Assembly: GCA_026874595.1 (NCBI GenBank)
Contig: CM049314.1
Span: forward strand, 31,135,729 to 31,199,728
From: Sipunculus nudus
Lineage: Eukaryota > Annelida > Sipuncula > Golfingiida > Sipunculidae
DNA length: 64,000 nt
Direction of reading: 5' to 3'
In this document: in pieces, positions 11,798 through 22,438 of the stretch
Position numbering within the stretch: the first letter of the stretch is position 1
How the letters are laid out: every line of letters begins with the position of its first letter
Made by a program: the position numbers and the translations under genes
Notes under the pieces: generated by a model
Database searches by the model: none
What the model was told of the DNA's origin: nothing
The model's input: only the letters and a program-made list of their open reading frames with translations

Positions 11798-13342
11798 ATG
11801 CATCTTGAGTCCCATGGTTCCTGGATTCAAAATGTGATCACACTTCTGCCGTTTGTCATGGTGGCTGAACCTGTATATGCATACAGTATTTTAATGGTCC
11901 CTTCTGATATTCCCAGTAACATAATGACCTTCACGCGTGTGGCTAATGAGCTGACCGAAAGCGGCTATGACGTCACATTAGTACTCCCTAGTAATCACAG
12001 AGAAAAAACAAGCGATTTTAAGAGTTTCACTGTGGAGACATACCAGCGTGCAGATGAAAAAATGTATTTCATGGATGAGTGGCGAGACACGTTCATCAAT
12101 GCAGGTCTTGACGGAACACATTGGGAACACTCGAAATTGATAGTTACTGCACTGAGGCAAGCGGGAAAAATGACACCTTATTATGTCAGAGATGAAGAGT
12201 TTATTAACAAACTCAAGAACCGTCATTTCGACCATGCATTGGTTGCCGATTTGCCAGTGACATTGTTTTTGCCGTACAAACTATCTATTCCATACGCAAC
12301 GTTGGGTACTGCTTGTGAAATTCATACCTAAGGAACCGTCACACATTCCAGGGCTTTATCTTGACATAAGAGATCAGATGTCATTCCGTGATAGAATAAT
12401 TAATTATCTCTACACGACAGCGATGGATCTCATGAACTTAGTTCCAAACAATGAAATTTCCAAAATATATCCCAGAAAAACCTCCTCGGAGCCCAAGTGA
12501 CCTTGCAACACATGTTTCAGCATGTTTCCTCCTTCGCAATCATGTGACTGATTTCCCGCGACCTTTACCCCTGCATGCAATGTATATCGGCCCTCTTGTG
12601 TTCCCGACCAAACCATTACCGGCAGATATACAAGATTTTGCAGATGGCGCCGTTTCCGGTCTCATTATAGTGTCATTTGGAACTTGGATAGATAAGCTTC
12701 CGCGATACATCATTGATTGGATGCTGGATGCATTTAAGCAGCTAGAGCAACGTGTCATTATGCGCTGTCGTTTAGAACCTCTTCCAGATTCATCGGAGAA
12801 CGTTTTACTGTTGCTATGGTTACCACAAGCTGATCTGCTTTCACATAATAGTACTAAACTGCTAATTTATCACGGTGGAGCCAACTCTCTGTTGGAAGTG
12901 ACCTACCATGGAGTTAAATCCATTGTAATTCCTGTCTTTGGTGACCAGAATAATAATGCTGCTATTACTAGGTTAAAGGGCTATGGAGCAGTTCTTCCGT
13001 TTTCAGAGCTTACTTCAGAGCGACTATTAAATCTGATCGTGGATATTCTAGCTGATCGCAAAAATGTCACTTCGAGCTCGCGAGGTATCAACCATTCTGA
13101 AGAACACACCAAATTCTGGGATGGATGCTCTGGATTATTGGCTCAAGTATTTGATAGAATATGGCGACAAATACATCAATTCTGAACACCTTGGAGACCT
13201 CCCTTATTTCGTATACAAAGGATACGATGTGTTGGCTTTTCTCCTTGTTATCATGTCTGCTTTTATCTTTATCCTAATCATGACATGTCGATCTTTGTGC
13301 TCACTCTGCAAGCACAGTGGTGGGAAGATAAAGATAGAATGA
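11798..13342 (+). pseudogene. Recently broken UDP-glycosyltransferase pseudogene (UGT-B)
   Basis: Nearly full-length UGT homologue. It has a signal peptide (start to about residue 28), an N-terminal acceptor domain, the donor-binding signature with WLPQADLLSH and HGGANSLLEVTYHG (about 12815-12910) followed by DQNNN, a C-terminal membrane span and a GKIKIE tail that fits the KxKxx ER-retrieval pattern. Three frame changes break it. One is a 5-bp deletion near 12318 relative to the first copy, giving an in-frame TAA. The second is a 2-bp deletion in a TA run near 12468. The third is an extra A in an A-run near 13060. Net change is minus six, so the last part returns to the original phase. The catalytic His position reads Asn (IPSNIMTF), and the likely catalytic Asp in FDxALVD reads Ala with Asp next to it. 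Assembly error could explain the A-run but not the 5-bp deletion. Confidence 0.88.
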
Positions 13343-13389
13343 TTTCGATAGAAATACTGATTTTTTTCACCATTTTATTGATTATAAAT

Positions 13390-14600
13390 ATTATTCTAAA
13401 CGTGGGAATCGGTTGTATGATTCCAGATACTTTAAAACAGAAGATCCTGTATATAAATAATTTATATCTACATGATATACATTTATTCTGTTATTATCAT
13501 CGATGCTCTCTATATATGTCCTGTCATGATTCGTTCAGGTATATATGGTTTTCGAACTATGTTTACCCAGAGAAAAAAGAGACTTTAATCTTTATTTTAG
13601 ACAGACAATTACACTGAACTAGTCACGATTGATGAAATCCACTTAACACCCTGATATTACTATTATTATTGTTTTCAATGCGAATTTTAAAGCTCTTTGC
13701 TTTCCTTGATTGACATATATAGGCTTAGATTATATCGAATTGCACTGGATTGTAGTTTACGGATATAAATGAATGTTTATCTTGTGTTACTTTATATATA
13801 TACTGTGCACGTTTACACGTGTTTGTAAATCTTTGTTGATAATGTTACAGGTGTGAGCTCCGAAAAATTTCGTAAACATAACTTTAAAAATATTGACTTT
13901 ATTTATAGGGTAGTTATTGACATACAGAACTTTACATGAAGTTAAAATGTATCTTATTAAATGAGAGGACAGCCCTCTTTCATTAATTTGGAACATTTAC
14001 TCACCAAAGCGATGTCTCGGTTTCTCGGCCGCGTCTCGTTCTCTTAATCGGTTGACATACCGAAACCGTTCGGAAGGTTCAAGCTCTTTCCCTTAACTCC
14101 ATTTCTTACGAATACCTACAATATTGTTCTCAGAACTGTTCAATGAACATGTGTAAGAAATGTTTCAGGTTTCCTTTTTATTTTGATATCAGAGGGTCTG
14201 ATCGAGAACCCTCCGCGATTACATATTCTAAAAGTTGTGAGTGTGCTGATATTAATATTTGCCCTAAAATTCTTATTATAGCATAACCGTGACAGATACA
14301 TAACATCTTTTAGTATAATGTTCGACTATAGGTAAAGAGAAAAAGTATCTTTTTATTTGAAGGTACTTTATTATTTTACATATTATTACGTTAATATTAT
14401 TGCAGAGTATATCAAATTAAAATGCACATGATTATATGTATGTTCAAATCTTCCCCGACTTTAAAATCTGGGTCAAAAATCATTTGTTTTGAGGATAATT
14501 TGGTGAAATTATTTTCTGAAATATCGCAATACCTGAAGAACAAAGTAGTTTTTTAAACATTTTTACCGTAACTAAATGCACCTCAGAACTGATTTGTTCA
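13390..14600 (+). repeat. UGT downstream duplicon, copy B
   Basis: No gene. Positions 13420-13660 match the 3' flanks of UGT-A (1966-2290) and of the ghost locus (55775-56080), including an actagtcacga.tgatga segment. Positions 13895-14350 match 60190-60640, with shared stretches such as gtagtta.t.acatacagaact and gaaatgtttcaggt. The second part is not seen after UGT-A, so the copies have lost different pieces. Confidence 0.65.
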
Positions 14601-15225
14601 GACTACTATTGATGTGACTTCCATTTTGGCATCTGCGGTGTATTTTGAAGCCGATGTCTTGGAACAAATTCTAAATCAGAATGTGTTCATGCATAAATGT
14701 CGCTTGTTGGACAAGGGGACCAAAAGGCTGCCCTGTGCAGTGCATAACCGACATATCTTAAAGAATCTTAAATGGAAACCAAACAAGCAAGTTGCTCAAA
14801 TCTAGAAATCCAAACCATGTCTGCGAATAATTAAATGTCACTAGAAGGCAATGTTATATATATTAACAAAAATTACACCATTCACCAGCATTTGTTGATT
14901 CCGGAGCACTTTTTTCACGCATATTTGAGCCTGCCTTCTCAAAATTATCACATAATTAGAAGCCACTAAAGTTAAATATGTCAGTTATTATGCATGAATT
15001 TTAGAACTGCCAATTTTCTTAATTATTATGGAAGGAGGTATTTACCAATATGATATGAGTTGGTTCAGTAGATTTATCATTTCAGTTTACATTTTAAATC
15101 GCCATGACTGGATGTTTAGAAACCAGATGGATAACATTTTTTTACCTTGATTATATTATGACATTTATTTGAGTAGATGTAATAAACAAAACCTACAGTC
15201 ATAACATGGAAAAGTTTTATTAGAT

Positions 15226-15228
<3 letters not shown>

Positions 15229-15284
<56 letters not shown>
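15229..15284. repeat. (TA)n microsatellite
   Basis: A pure alternating TA run of about 56 bases. Confidence 0.95.
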
Positions 15285-15286
<2 letters not shown>

Positions 15287-16679
15287 AACGGAAAAAATAT
15301 ACAGCAAAAGGCAAAAACAAAATGTGTAACATGAAGAAAATTCGTCCTCGATGAAATGTTTTTTTTTTAACTGTGATCTAAATATCATCTCAATATATTA
15401 TGAAAACTATTGTTATTATTCTATAATAATTATAATCGGTGACCTTCAAATATAACAGTAACAGTTCATTTAACCTGGTATGATGGTCATGTATTAGAAT
15501 TTTGAATATGGGTAAGACAAGTGTTCTTTCTTTTCATTTTTATTGTCGAAAATTAAATATAGAGTAGTGATATAAGTAATTATATTTGATTATGCATTTA
15601 TATCACTTAGTTAATTAATTATAATTTGTAGTGTTATTTAGTATTCAACCGGCACTCTTTATTTTCCATTCATACTTGAGTCGAACTGGGGTGATGTTAA
15701 GTTACTAAGGTACTTTTTTTTGAAGTATTGATTGTTATGTGGTTCCAATCTTTAAGTTATTCGATAATAAGAATTAATACTAGGGTACAGTTTCATGTAG
15801 CATATCACTGGATTCAGATATGTTCTGGAATATCGTAGAAGACGTGGGCTAAGTGTTGTATGTTGTCATGTCCCTGTTACTTTAATTAGTGTCGTGATGT
15901 ATTACCGGGTTGATAAGGTTTGGTGAAGGGTTAATTGTAAAAGCAACACTAGAACATTTTCCTTTTCGTATTTTGCTGGTATGATGAGATAAGGAACTAT
16001 ATTTGATGATTTTTTTTTCTTTTAACACGTGCAATTATGAAACATCTGATGATGAAATAAGACACCACAGAATCAATGAAGTGAAGATGATGCTGACCAT
16101 TTACTGTTACTTGTACATTGTTAATATGGCTGTATACAACAACGAATGAGAATGGTGTATCAAAACAATTGTTCATGCTTATTATACAGAATTAAAGCGT
16201 CTATTATTTCTTCACAATTATGTGAATCTAAAGGGAACACCTGAGATGTGGGTATCGGCGGTAAATTATTCTCACCGTGTACAGTCCGTAAAGAGTATTC
16301 GTACAATAATGACTATCAAAATTGATAACATGTCTCAATCAATGTTATTCTGGTATTTTCATTGGATTCCAATTTAGTAACTCATGTAGTTAGTGTAGTT
16401 ACATATAAATATGCGGGTTCTCTTCTTTGAAATGCCCGGACTGCTAAAGCCTTAACCCGAAGAAATAAAAAGAGAACGCAGTGTAACCAAAGATCAACCC
16501 TGTGATGTTGTACCTGGTCATACTGTAGAGAACTGTCCCCTATCTGTTCTAATATCCTTCCATTAATCCCACTTTCTTATAATATATTTTCTAAGGAGCA
16601 TGGGATTCGTCCTATTGAGTAGTGGCCTGTAAAGAACAAAACATTCAAGAACAGTTTTGAAGGAAAAAAACACGAATAA

Positions 16680-16752
<73 letters not shown>
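16680..16752. repeat. (TA)n-(GA)n compound microsatellite
   Basis: About 22 bases of TA run directly into about 50 bases of GA, with one gagc interruption near the end. The same TA-to-GA order recurs at 23226-23311 and, less regularly, at 41833-41911. Confidence 0.95.
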
Positions 16753-17055
16753 ATATCTGTGATCACAGAAATAAAAATCTTACACTGATGTCAAATATAG
16801 AACTTACATATCGCTAATAATTTAAGTGAAGACAGTATTTCTCCTGTCGCATGGAAATTTTTCTTGAACAAAAACGTAAGAATGTAAAGAACATTGACAG
16901 AGATTATTTGATATAGTGGAATTGTATACTCCACAGCAACATTTTAGACTTCTTAAATGGTCAGTCACGTGACCTAACCACTATTAATCATCGACTTTTA
17001 TACCGTTGTTGCCAATTTATAATTTAGGTTCTTACCTACGAGTCGAAGGAGTGTC

Positions 17056-17056
17056 G

Positions 17057-17094
<38 letters not shown>

Positions 17095-17146
17095 TATTAT
17101 AATGCAAAGGTAAGCATTAATCCTAAATTGACATAACTATTGAATT

Positions 17147-17208
<62 letters not shown>

Positions 17209-17343
17209 ATTATAATGGAAAGGTAAGCATTAATCCTAAATTGACATAACTATTGAATTTTAAAATATATATATATATATATATACACACAATTATAAAG
17301 CAAAGGTAATCATTAATCCTAAATTGATATAACTATCGAATTA
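17056..17343. repeat. Minisatellite with (TA)n spacers, left part
   Basis: Three copies of a core of about 45-55 bases (a gcaaaggtaagcattaatcc segment, then taaattgacataactattga) lie at about 17103-17147, 17216-17260 and 17300-17343. They are separated by TA runs of variable length. A fourth core is at 18972-19014, on the other side of the inserted Tigger-like element. Confidence 0.85.
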
Positions 17344-17704
17344 CAGACGAAGCCGCTTAATTGCAAGAGGCTTTTGTCAAGCAAATCTGTTGCAATTAAC
17401 CAAAGTTGCATTTAGGCGAAGTTCACCGTCTACTATGTGTAAGGGGAAGCCGAATGATCGATTGGACCGCCGACTATCAAATTAATTTAGCATATGTTTT
17501 CTAACACTATTCGTTTTTGTGATAAAGAATAAAACCACCAGTGTTAGATAACTTTTATTAAAAATAATAATATATACAAGAGAACACATTAAAAGCCAAG
17601 CCATAGAGAGTTAATAAAAATAACATATATTAACAAAGGCAATAACCTTCATATACAAAAAAATATTCAAAATATGCAAAATGTCCGATGTAATTTAAAT
17701 CATG

Positions 17705-17984
17705 TTAACACCTAAAGAACTCTGTGATTTGCTTTTTTTTTACGGTGAGTTGAGCTGTGTCTTGCACGTGTGTCTCTAGTGCGTAATAGTGTTCTTTCTG
17801 GCACTGACACTTGTCTGAATGCTCCAAATAACGGCGGAGTGTTGCTAGCGCCTGCATGGCCTGTCTTGATGTAGAGTGATGCTGGTACTTCATATTTTTC
17901 ATCCTCGGCAGATGTCTTACCGACGACTGAGTCACAGATCTCTTGGTTAGTTGGCATGCCATGGCATTCAGTAGCAGCATCCAT
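17705..17984 (-). pseudogene. C-terminal fragment of Tigger-like transposase
   Basis: Two overlapping minus-strand frames together resemble the acidic C-terminal region of Tigger/pogo transposases. One frame gives PTNQEICDSVV and an acidic stretch. The other gives QALATLRRYLE and ends VKKKQITEFFRC, close to the KKQTxITDFF ending common in this family. A frame change lies near 17860-17890. No DDE motif is present between this piece and the N-terminal piece. Confidence 0.72.
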
Positions 17985-17989
17985 CGCTA

Positions 17990-18226
17990 CGTACTCCTCA
18001 AAATTCGCCGTGACTCCTAACGTTCGTTAACCACTGCCAAAGTGCATCTTCCACATTTATTTTCTGTGTAATCTTGGATGATTGTCTCCCGCTGAGCGAT
18101 TATTCGAGAAATCTGTGACTGGAACTTCTTTGAAATGTCGACTTGTGGAACCCTTTGGTCTTTCATCTTGATAACTTCATACTTGTCAGGCAAGGAAAGA
18201 TCGTTGCGTTTGCGCTTGCCACTCAT
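17990..18226 (-). pseudogene. N-terminal helix-turn-helix fragment of Tigger-like transposase
   Basis: From the ATG at 18226 the minus strand reads MSGKRKRNDLSLPDKYEVIK, followed by VDISKKFQSQISRIIAQRET. This is the psq/CENP-B type first helix-turn-helix that binds transposon ends. After about 60 residues a frame change occurs; another frame continues NVEDALWQWLTNV, which resembles the start of the second CENP-B HTH domain, and then meets a stop near 18000. The reading is then joined directly to the C-terminal piece. Confidence 0.78.
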
Positions 18227-18850
18227 GATTGAATAGTGACACGATTCGAAATTTGCTGGTCTTTTATTAAAAAGATGTTTTGACAAGACATAACGAACAT
18301 AAGGGGTTTACAATGTAAGTTTATAAGAGCATTTGACAATTCTATTATAAGTATCATCAAAGGAAAAAAAATGGGACAGCTAGCACACAAAGTTTGTTTG
18401 ACATACAAACTCAAGCTAATGAAGAGTTGCCCTAGTGATTAAGGTGTTTAATATGCGTGACGTATTTTTAACCTATCATTGTTAACCCACTTCAGAGAGA
18501 TGTGTGCTGTGACCGTATCGAACTGCATCACCGAGCACAGGGTAATTTAGGTCCTTTGTACACATATGCAGTTATCACGGCGGCAACTTTTGAAGTTCCG
18601 GTCAATGATCATTATTGGGAAAACACAAAAACAACTCACAGACTTATTGAGGTACTTGCATTTAACGTGAGTTTTCTACCTTTCTGCACATATGGTCCCT
18701 TGCGTTAATCCGAAGATTGCGATTATGAGGCTTCCGATTATGCGGCGCATTTTTAATGATAACATATAGGAAATGGTTTTGGTTTTCAGAATTTCTTGCA
18801 AATAAGCGACATTTTCTGTTAACGGACTTGCAAATAAGTGGCGTCGTCTG

Positions 18851-18919
<69 letters not shown>

Positions 18920-19020
18920 GTGTGTGTATATATATAACTCTGAAGATATATATATATATACACAATCATTATGCAAAAGTAAGCATTAATCCTAATTGAC
19001 ATTACTATTGAATTGAAAAA
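18851..19020. repeat. Minisatellite with (TA)n spacers, right part
   Basis: TA-rich run (18851-18962, with TG interruptions) followed by a fourth copy of the minisatellite core at about 18972-19014. It is the continuation of the array at 17056-17343, interrupted by the Tigger-like insertion. Confidence 0.8.
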
Positions 19021-19201
19021 AAGAATCGTCAATATTTTCGACGAAACAGTCAAATTATTTGAATAAATACTTGACCAAATATTTAAACACCAAGGACAGA
19101 ATTAGGTTTTTCCTACAGCATGGATTAAATAACAGATGATCAGACATAATAGTTGTAATTTGAATTTGCCCAAAAAAAATAACCTTTAACATGAAAAAAA
19201 A

Positions 19202-20752
19202 TTAATCTGTTTTTATCTTTCGAATGCGCTTACAACGGTTAGACATGCAGACACATGATAGGTATAAAAACATGCAAATGCAGCAAAGTATGAAGCAAAG
19301 GAAGGCACTCACATCATAACCCTTATAAACGAAATATGGAATGCTGTACAAAGTTTCAGATTTGATGAATTTGTCCCCATATTTGATCAAATACTTGATC
19401 CAATAGTCTAAAGCATCAAGTCCTGAATTTGGCTTTTCCTGCAATATGCTTGATACCTCCTGCGCTCTTCTGCTGATACCCTCATCTTTTAAGACTTTCT
19501 GGATTAAACTATATAAATTATCAACGGTAAGCTCTGATACGCGAAGTACAGCACCGTATCCCTTTGACTTTGTAATTACTGCGTTTGTGTGCTGATCTAT
19601 CAGGAAAGGAATCACGATGGATGGAACTCCATAATAGGTCACTTCAAACATGGAATTTGCCCCGCCGTGGTAAATTAACAGTCTGGCATTTTCCTGCGAT
19701 AGAAGGTCACTCTGTGGTAGCCATGACAATAGCAGGACATTGTCTGGTGCCGATGATTTTAACTCCAGCGGACAAACCATAACTACACGTTGATCAAGCT
19801 TCTTGAATACATCAAACAGGATCTGATACACTTCAGGTGGTAGCTTATTCATCCAGGTTCCAAAGGAAACCACAATGAAACCAGATGCGGCTTCATTTAT
19901 GAATTCCTGAATATCTCTTGGGAGTGGTTTCGTCGGAAATATGACTGGACCGAGATAGATTGCATGAGGTGGCAAGGGTCTAGAAAAGTCAGTCTCTGGA
20001 CTCCTATAAACAAGACATGCTAATGCACCAGCGCTAAGGTCACCTATGGTCACGGGAGGTTTCTCAGAAATATACATTTTAGAAATTCTGTAATCCGGAA
20101 TCAGAAGAGAAATCTCTTCCCAAAAATACCAAATAGTATTTAATACTCTGTCAAGAAACGTCATTCGGTCATTAACGTCCATATATATCCCCGGAACATA
20201 CGATGGTTGGTGTGGTATATATTTCATATCACAATAGATAGAGTACGTGGCATAAGGGATAGAAAGCTTATATGCCACGTAAATTGTTGAAGGTACATAG
20301 TCTACCAAAGCTAGATCAAATCGCTTCTTCTCAAGTCTCTTTATAAAGTCAGTGTCTGCGAGCATTAACTCCGCTGTTGCATCTATTTTTACAAGTGATG
20401 CTACCAAAAAATCCATTTTCTCCCACAGAGAGCCTGAAAGTCCCGCTTGAATTCCCTTCTGTACCCATGTTTTCTTCCGCAACATAAGCGTATGCTCCTT
20501 TCGATATCTTTCAATATTAACACGGTGAATCTCTTTTTCCTGTAGCTCGTAATTGCTAGGAAGTGCCAGTGTGACGTCATAACCTCGTTCTGACAGGTGA
20601 ATAGCAAGACGTGTAAACTGCAGCAAGTGACTGGTAACTTCACAGGGAGCCAGCAATATACTGTAGCTTTCTGACATTTGTATTGTCATCAAGAACAAAA
20701 ACAAATATCTCCATGTGTACCTTGCATCTGTCAACTGAGGCACTGCCGTCAT
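19202..20752 (-). CDS. UDP-glycosyltransferase, intact (UGT-C)
   Basis: A 516-residue UGT, the usual family length. It should transfer a sugar from a UDP-sugar to small acceptors in the ER lumen, as in detoxification. I chose the ATG at 20752 because a splice acceptor lies just upstream and a signal peptide follows (hydrophobic core about residues 16-26). Likely catalytic His42 is in VTSHLLQF and likely partner Asp151 in FDLALVDYVP. The donor-binding signature runs from WLPQSDLLS (344-352) through HGGANSMFEVTYYGVPS (362-378) to IDQHTN (385-390). One membrane span covers about 481-503, followed by a basic tail ending KIKTD, a KxKxx ER-retrieval motif. No intron interrupts the coding part. An upstream in-frame ATG at 20851 would read through the intron and is unlikely. 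It lies opposite in strand to the broken copies and is the only one of the four without a lesion. Confidence 0.93.
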   Translation of the reverse strand: MTAVPQLTDARYTWRYLFLFLMTIQMSESYSILLAPCEVTSHLLQFTRLAIHLSERGYDVTLALPSNYELQEKEIHRVNIERYRKEHTLMLRKKTWVQKGIQAGLSGSLWEKMDFLVASLVKIDATAELMLADTDFIKRLEKKRFDLALVDYVPSTIYVAYKLSIPYATYSIYCDMKYIPHQPSYVPGIYMDVNDRMTFLDRVLNTIWYFWEEISLLIPDYRISKMYISEKPPVTIGDLSAGALACLVYRSPETDFSRPLPPHAIYLGPVIFPTKPLPRDIQEFINEAASGFIVVSFGTWMNKLPPEVYQILFDVFKKLDQRVVMVCPLELKSSAPDNVLLLSWLPQSDLLSQENARLLIYHGGANSMFEVTYYGVPSIVIPFLIDQHTNAVITKSKGYGAVLRVSELTVDNLYSLIQKVLKDEGISRRAQEVSSILQEKPNSGLDALDYWIKYLIKYGDKFIKSETLYSIPYFVYKGYDVSAFLCFILCCICMFLYLSCVCMSNRCKRIRKIKTD

Positions 20753-20792
20753 TGTGGGTCCACGTGCTGCGAAAATAAAGAAATAATAATTG
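20753..20792 (-). promoter_or_regulatory. 3' splice site before the UGT-C start codon
   Basis: Read on the minus strand, a pyrimidine-rich stretch (tttctttattttcgcag) ends in AG at 20768-20767, followed by 14 exonic bases and the ATG at 20752. The same arrangement occurs before UGT-A and UGT-B, which supports a 5' UTR intron in this subfamily. Confidence 0.65.
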
Positions 20793-20852
20793 TCCAAAGG
20801 GGGCAATTTTGACAGCTGACAAAAATAATTACTTCCTGTCACCGGAGGCAAA

Positions 20853-22160
20853 ATAGAACTTTTATCACCAACATTTTTACAATATCCGCATCTTATTACT
20901 TAACAAATTAACGTATTATTACATTAAATACCGATATTCATTGCTGTTCAGTAACATTTTTCGTGAAATATAAAAAGGGAAGAGCCTACCTTGATATATT
21001 AATTTTAATGTAAGTTTCCTTCTTGATATCGGGAAGATCTGGCTTTTAAGACAGATATTAGGTCTAATAAAAATGGGAGTGTAAAACTGTTTAGCATTTG
21101 AATACAATTATAAATACGACATCTTCAGCATAAATACACTTGCATTTGGTCATAAATATATTTTGCATGGTCATCACTAAGGTTGTGTGTCAATGTTATA
21201 CGAGTTAGGAATGTTCCTGGTGGTCGCCTATTAATATTCACCCATAATGCAAGTAACATTAACTGATCAAGAAAAAGACTACAATTTCTTGTTCAATCTG
21301 TTACCCTTTTCGATTTTTTTTTCTTATTTTTAATTAATGTAAGGCAGATAAGTCAAAACTTTAATCAGCAAGACCTAAAAGAAATAATGTGATTAGAAAC
21401 TAATAGCTCTCTTGATTTCATTAATTGTCACTCGCCACAGGCACCATGAATATGTATCGGAAAAATCAACTAAGACTTAAAGTGAATAATTGTTGAATTT
21501 ATAACAGGTATGGTAATAAGGATTACGCAATTTACTCTTTCTACCCAGTCTATTGTTTTAGCAAATGGCCTTCGTAAGAACAGGGGGACACGGAAATGGA
21601 ACACTTTCCAGTAAAACCATTGTATGTTTAGTTAAGAACTTACTGTGTTACTGTTGTCATGTCATCTGATAATATGAATGAAGACGTAACGGTGGAGTGT
21701 TTAGAGTATAGAACACTGACGATGTGAGTCCTATTACAATTGACAAAGTTTGCTTATACTTGCAGCTTTTCTTGGCTACCCGGGGAGCTTTAACACACAG
21801 ACACACGTAAAAAGTCGTTATGTCGAAACCCATTGCACACGTGGTCTCATGAATACGCATCAAATCTGCCAAATGTATCAGTATTTTTAAGAACACAGGA
21901 ATATTTAAACGAAAAAATTGTAGCTGAATAGATGGTTTGTGAAAAGGACTTTCAAACAGATTAATGTTTGTCGAAGAAATGTTCGAATTCCGGCTAATTT
22001 CAAGCTTTTTATTGGTGCTTATTGTATTTTCTACAGCAAACACCGTGAATTTCTTCTATTATCGCCTGACAGCACCTCGCTTAATTTTGTTGGTGTAATA
22101 TAAAGTAATATCGGGTATGAATTACAGAAAGGTAAAGATTAAGATATTAAAAGAGACTAT
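20853..22160. other. Upstream region of UGT-C, no gene recognised
   Basis: Expected to hold the 5' UTR intron, first exon and promoter of UGT-C, but I cannot place them. A minus-strand open frame of 128 codons at 21657-22043 has no recognisable domain. Confidence 0.4.
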
Positions 22161-22165
22161 TTTAT

Positions 22166-22231
<66 letters not shown>

Positions 22232-22232
22232 G
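22166..22232. repeat. (TA)n-(TG)n microsatellite
   Basis: TA run of about 57 bases with one tg interruption, passing into a short TG run. Confidence 0.95.
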
Positions 22233-22438
22233 CTCGTTCGTGTTCGAAGTGCAATCTGCGAAAGAAATAAGAAACTTCAAGAATAAAAAACCGACGGTCT
22301 TACAGTTAGTAAAGATAAGCAAGGGTATTGTATGACTGTGTCAATAAAAGTTTGCTTTAATACGTGCAATACTACACACAGAGATCTTCAGATGATAATT
22401 AACGTGCTGTAGTTAGCAGGTTTTATGAGAGAAATTAA

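Larger units (their letters stand above)
14601..17050. other. Intergenic stretch, no gene recognised
   Basis: AT-rich DNA with two microsatellites listed separately. The open frame at 14614-14805 (63 codons) has no family resemblance. Translations full of YIYIYI or SLSLSL come from the microsatellites. Confidence 0.5.
17344..18850 (-). mobile_element. Internally deleted Tigger/pogo-like (Tc1/mariner superfamily) DNA transposon
   Basis: A 1507-bp element. Its left end (17344) begins cagacgaagccgcttaattg and its right end, read in reverse complement from 18850, begins cagacgacgccacttatttg, so the ends are imperfect inverted repeats of about 24 bp. Both ends abut TA (17342-17343 and 18851-18852), the target duplication expected of this superfamily. 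Inside, on the minus strand, are an N-terminal CENP-B/psq-type helix-turn-helix and a C-terminal tail of a Tigger-like transposase, with the DDE catalytic core missing. Further TTGCAAG-type and GATTATGCG-type repeats lie near the ends. It can only have moved with transposase supplied in trans. Confidence 0.82.

Noticed and set aside
18676-19053. Open frames dominated by YIYIYI, IYIYIC or SLSLSL here and at 15116, 16563, 22117, 23155, 29275 and 41651
   Set aside because: These are translations of TA, GA or CA microsatellites, not proteins.
21657-22043. 128-codon minus-strand open frame upstream of the intact UGT
   Set aside because: Composition looks like translated AT-rich DNA and there is no recognisable motif. 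It lies where the UGT 5' UTR intron or promoter is expected.
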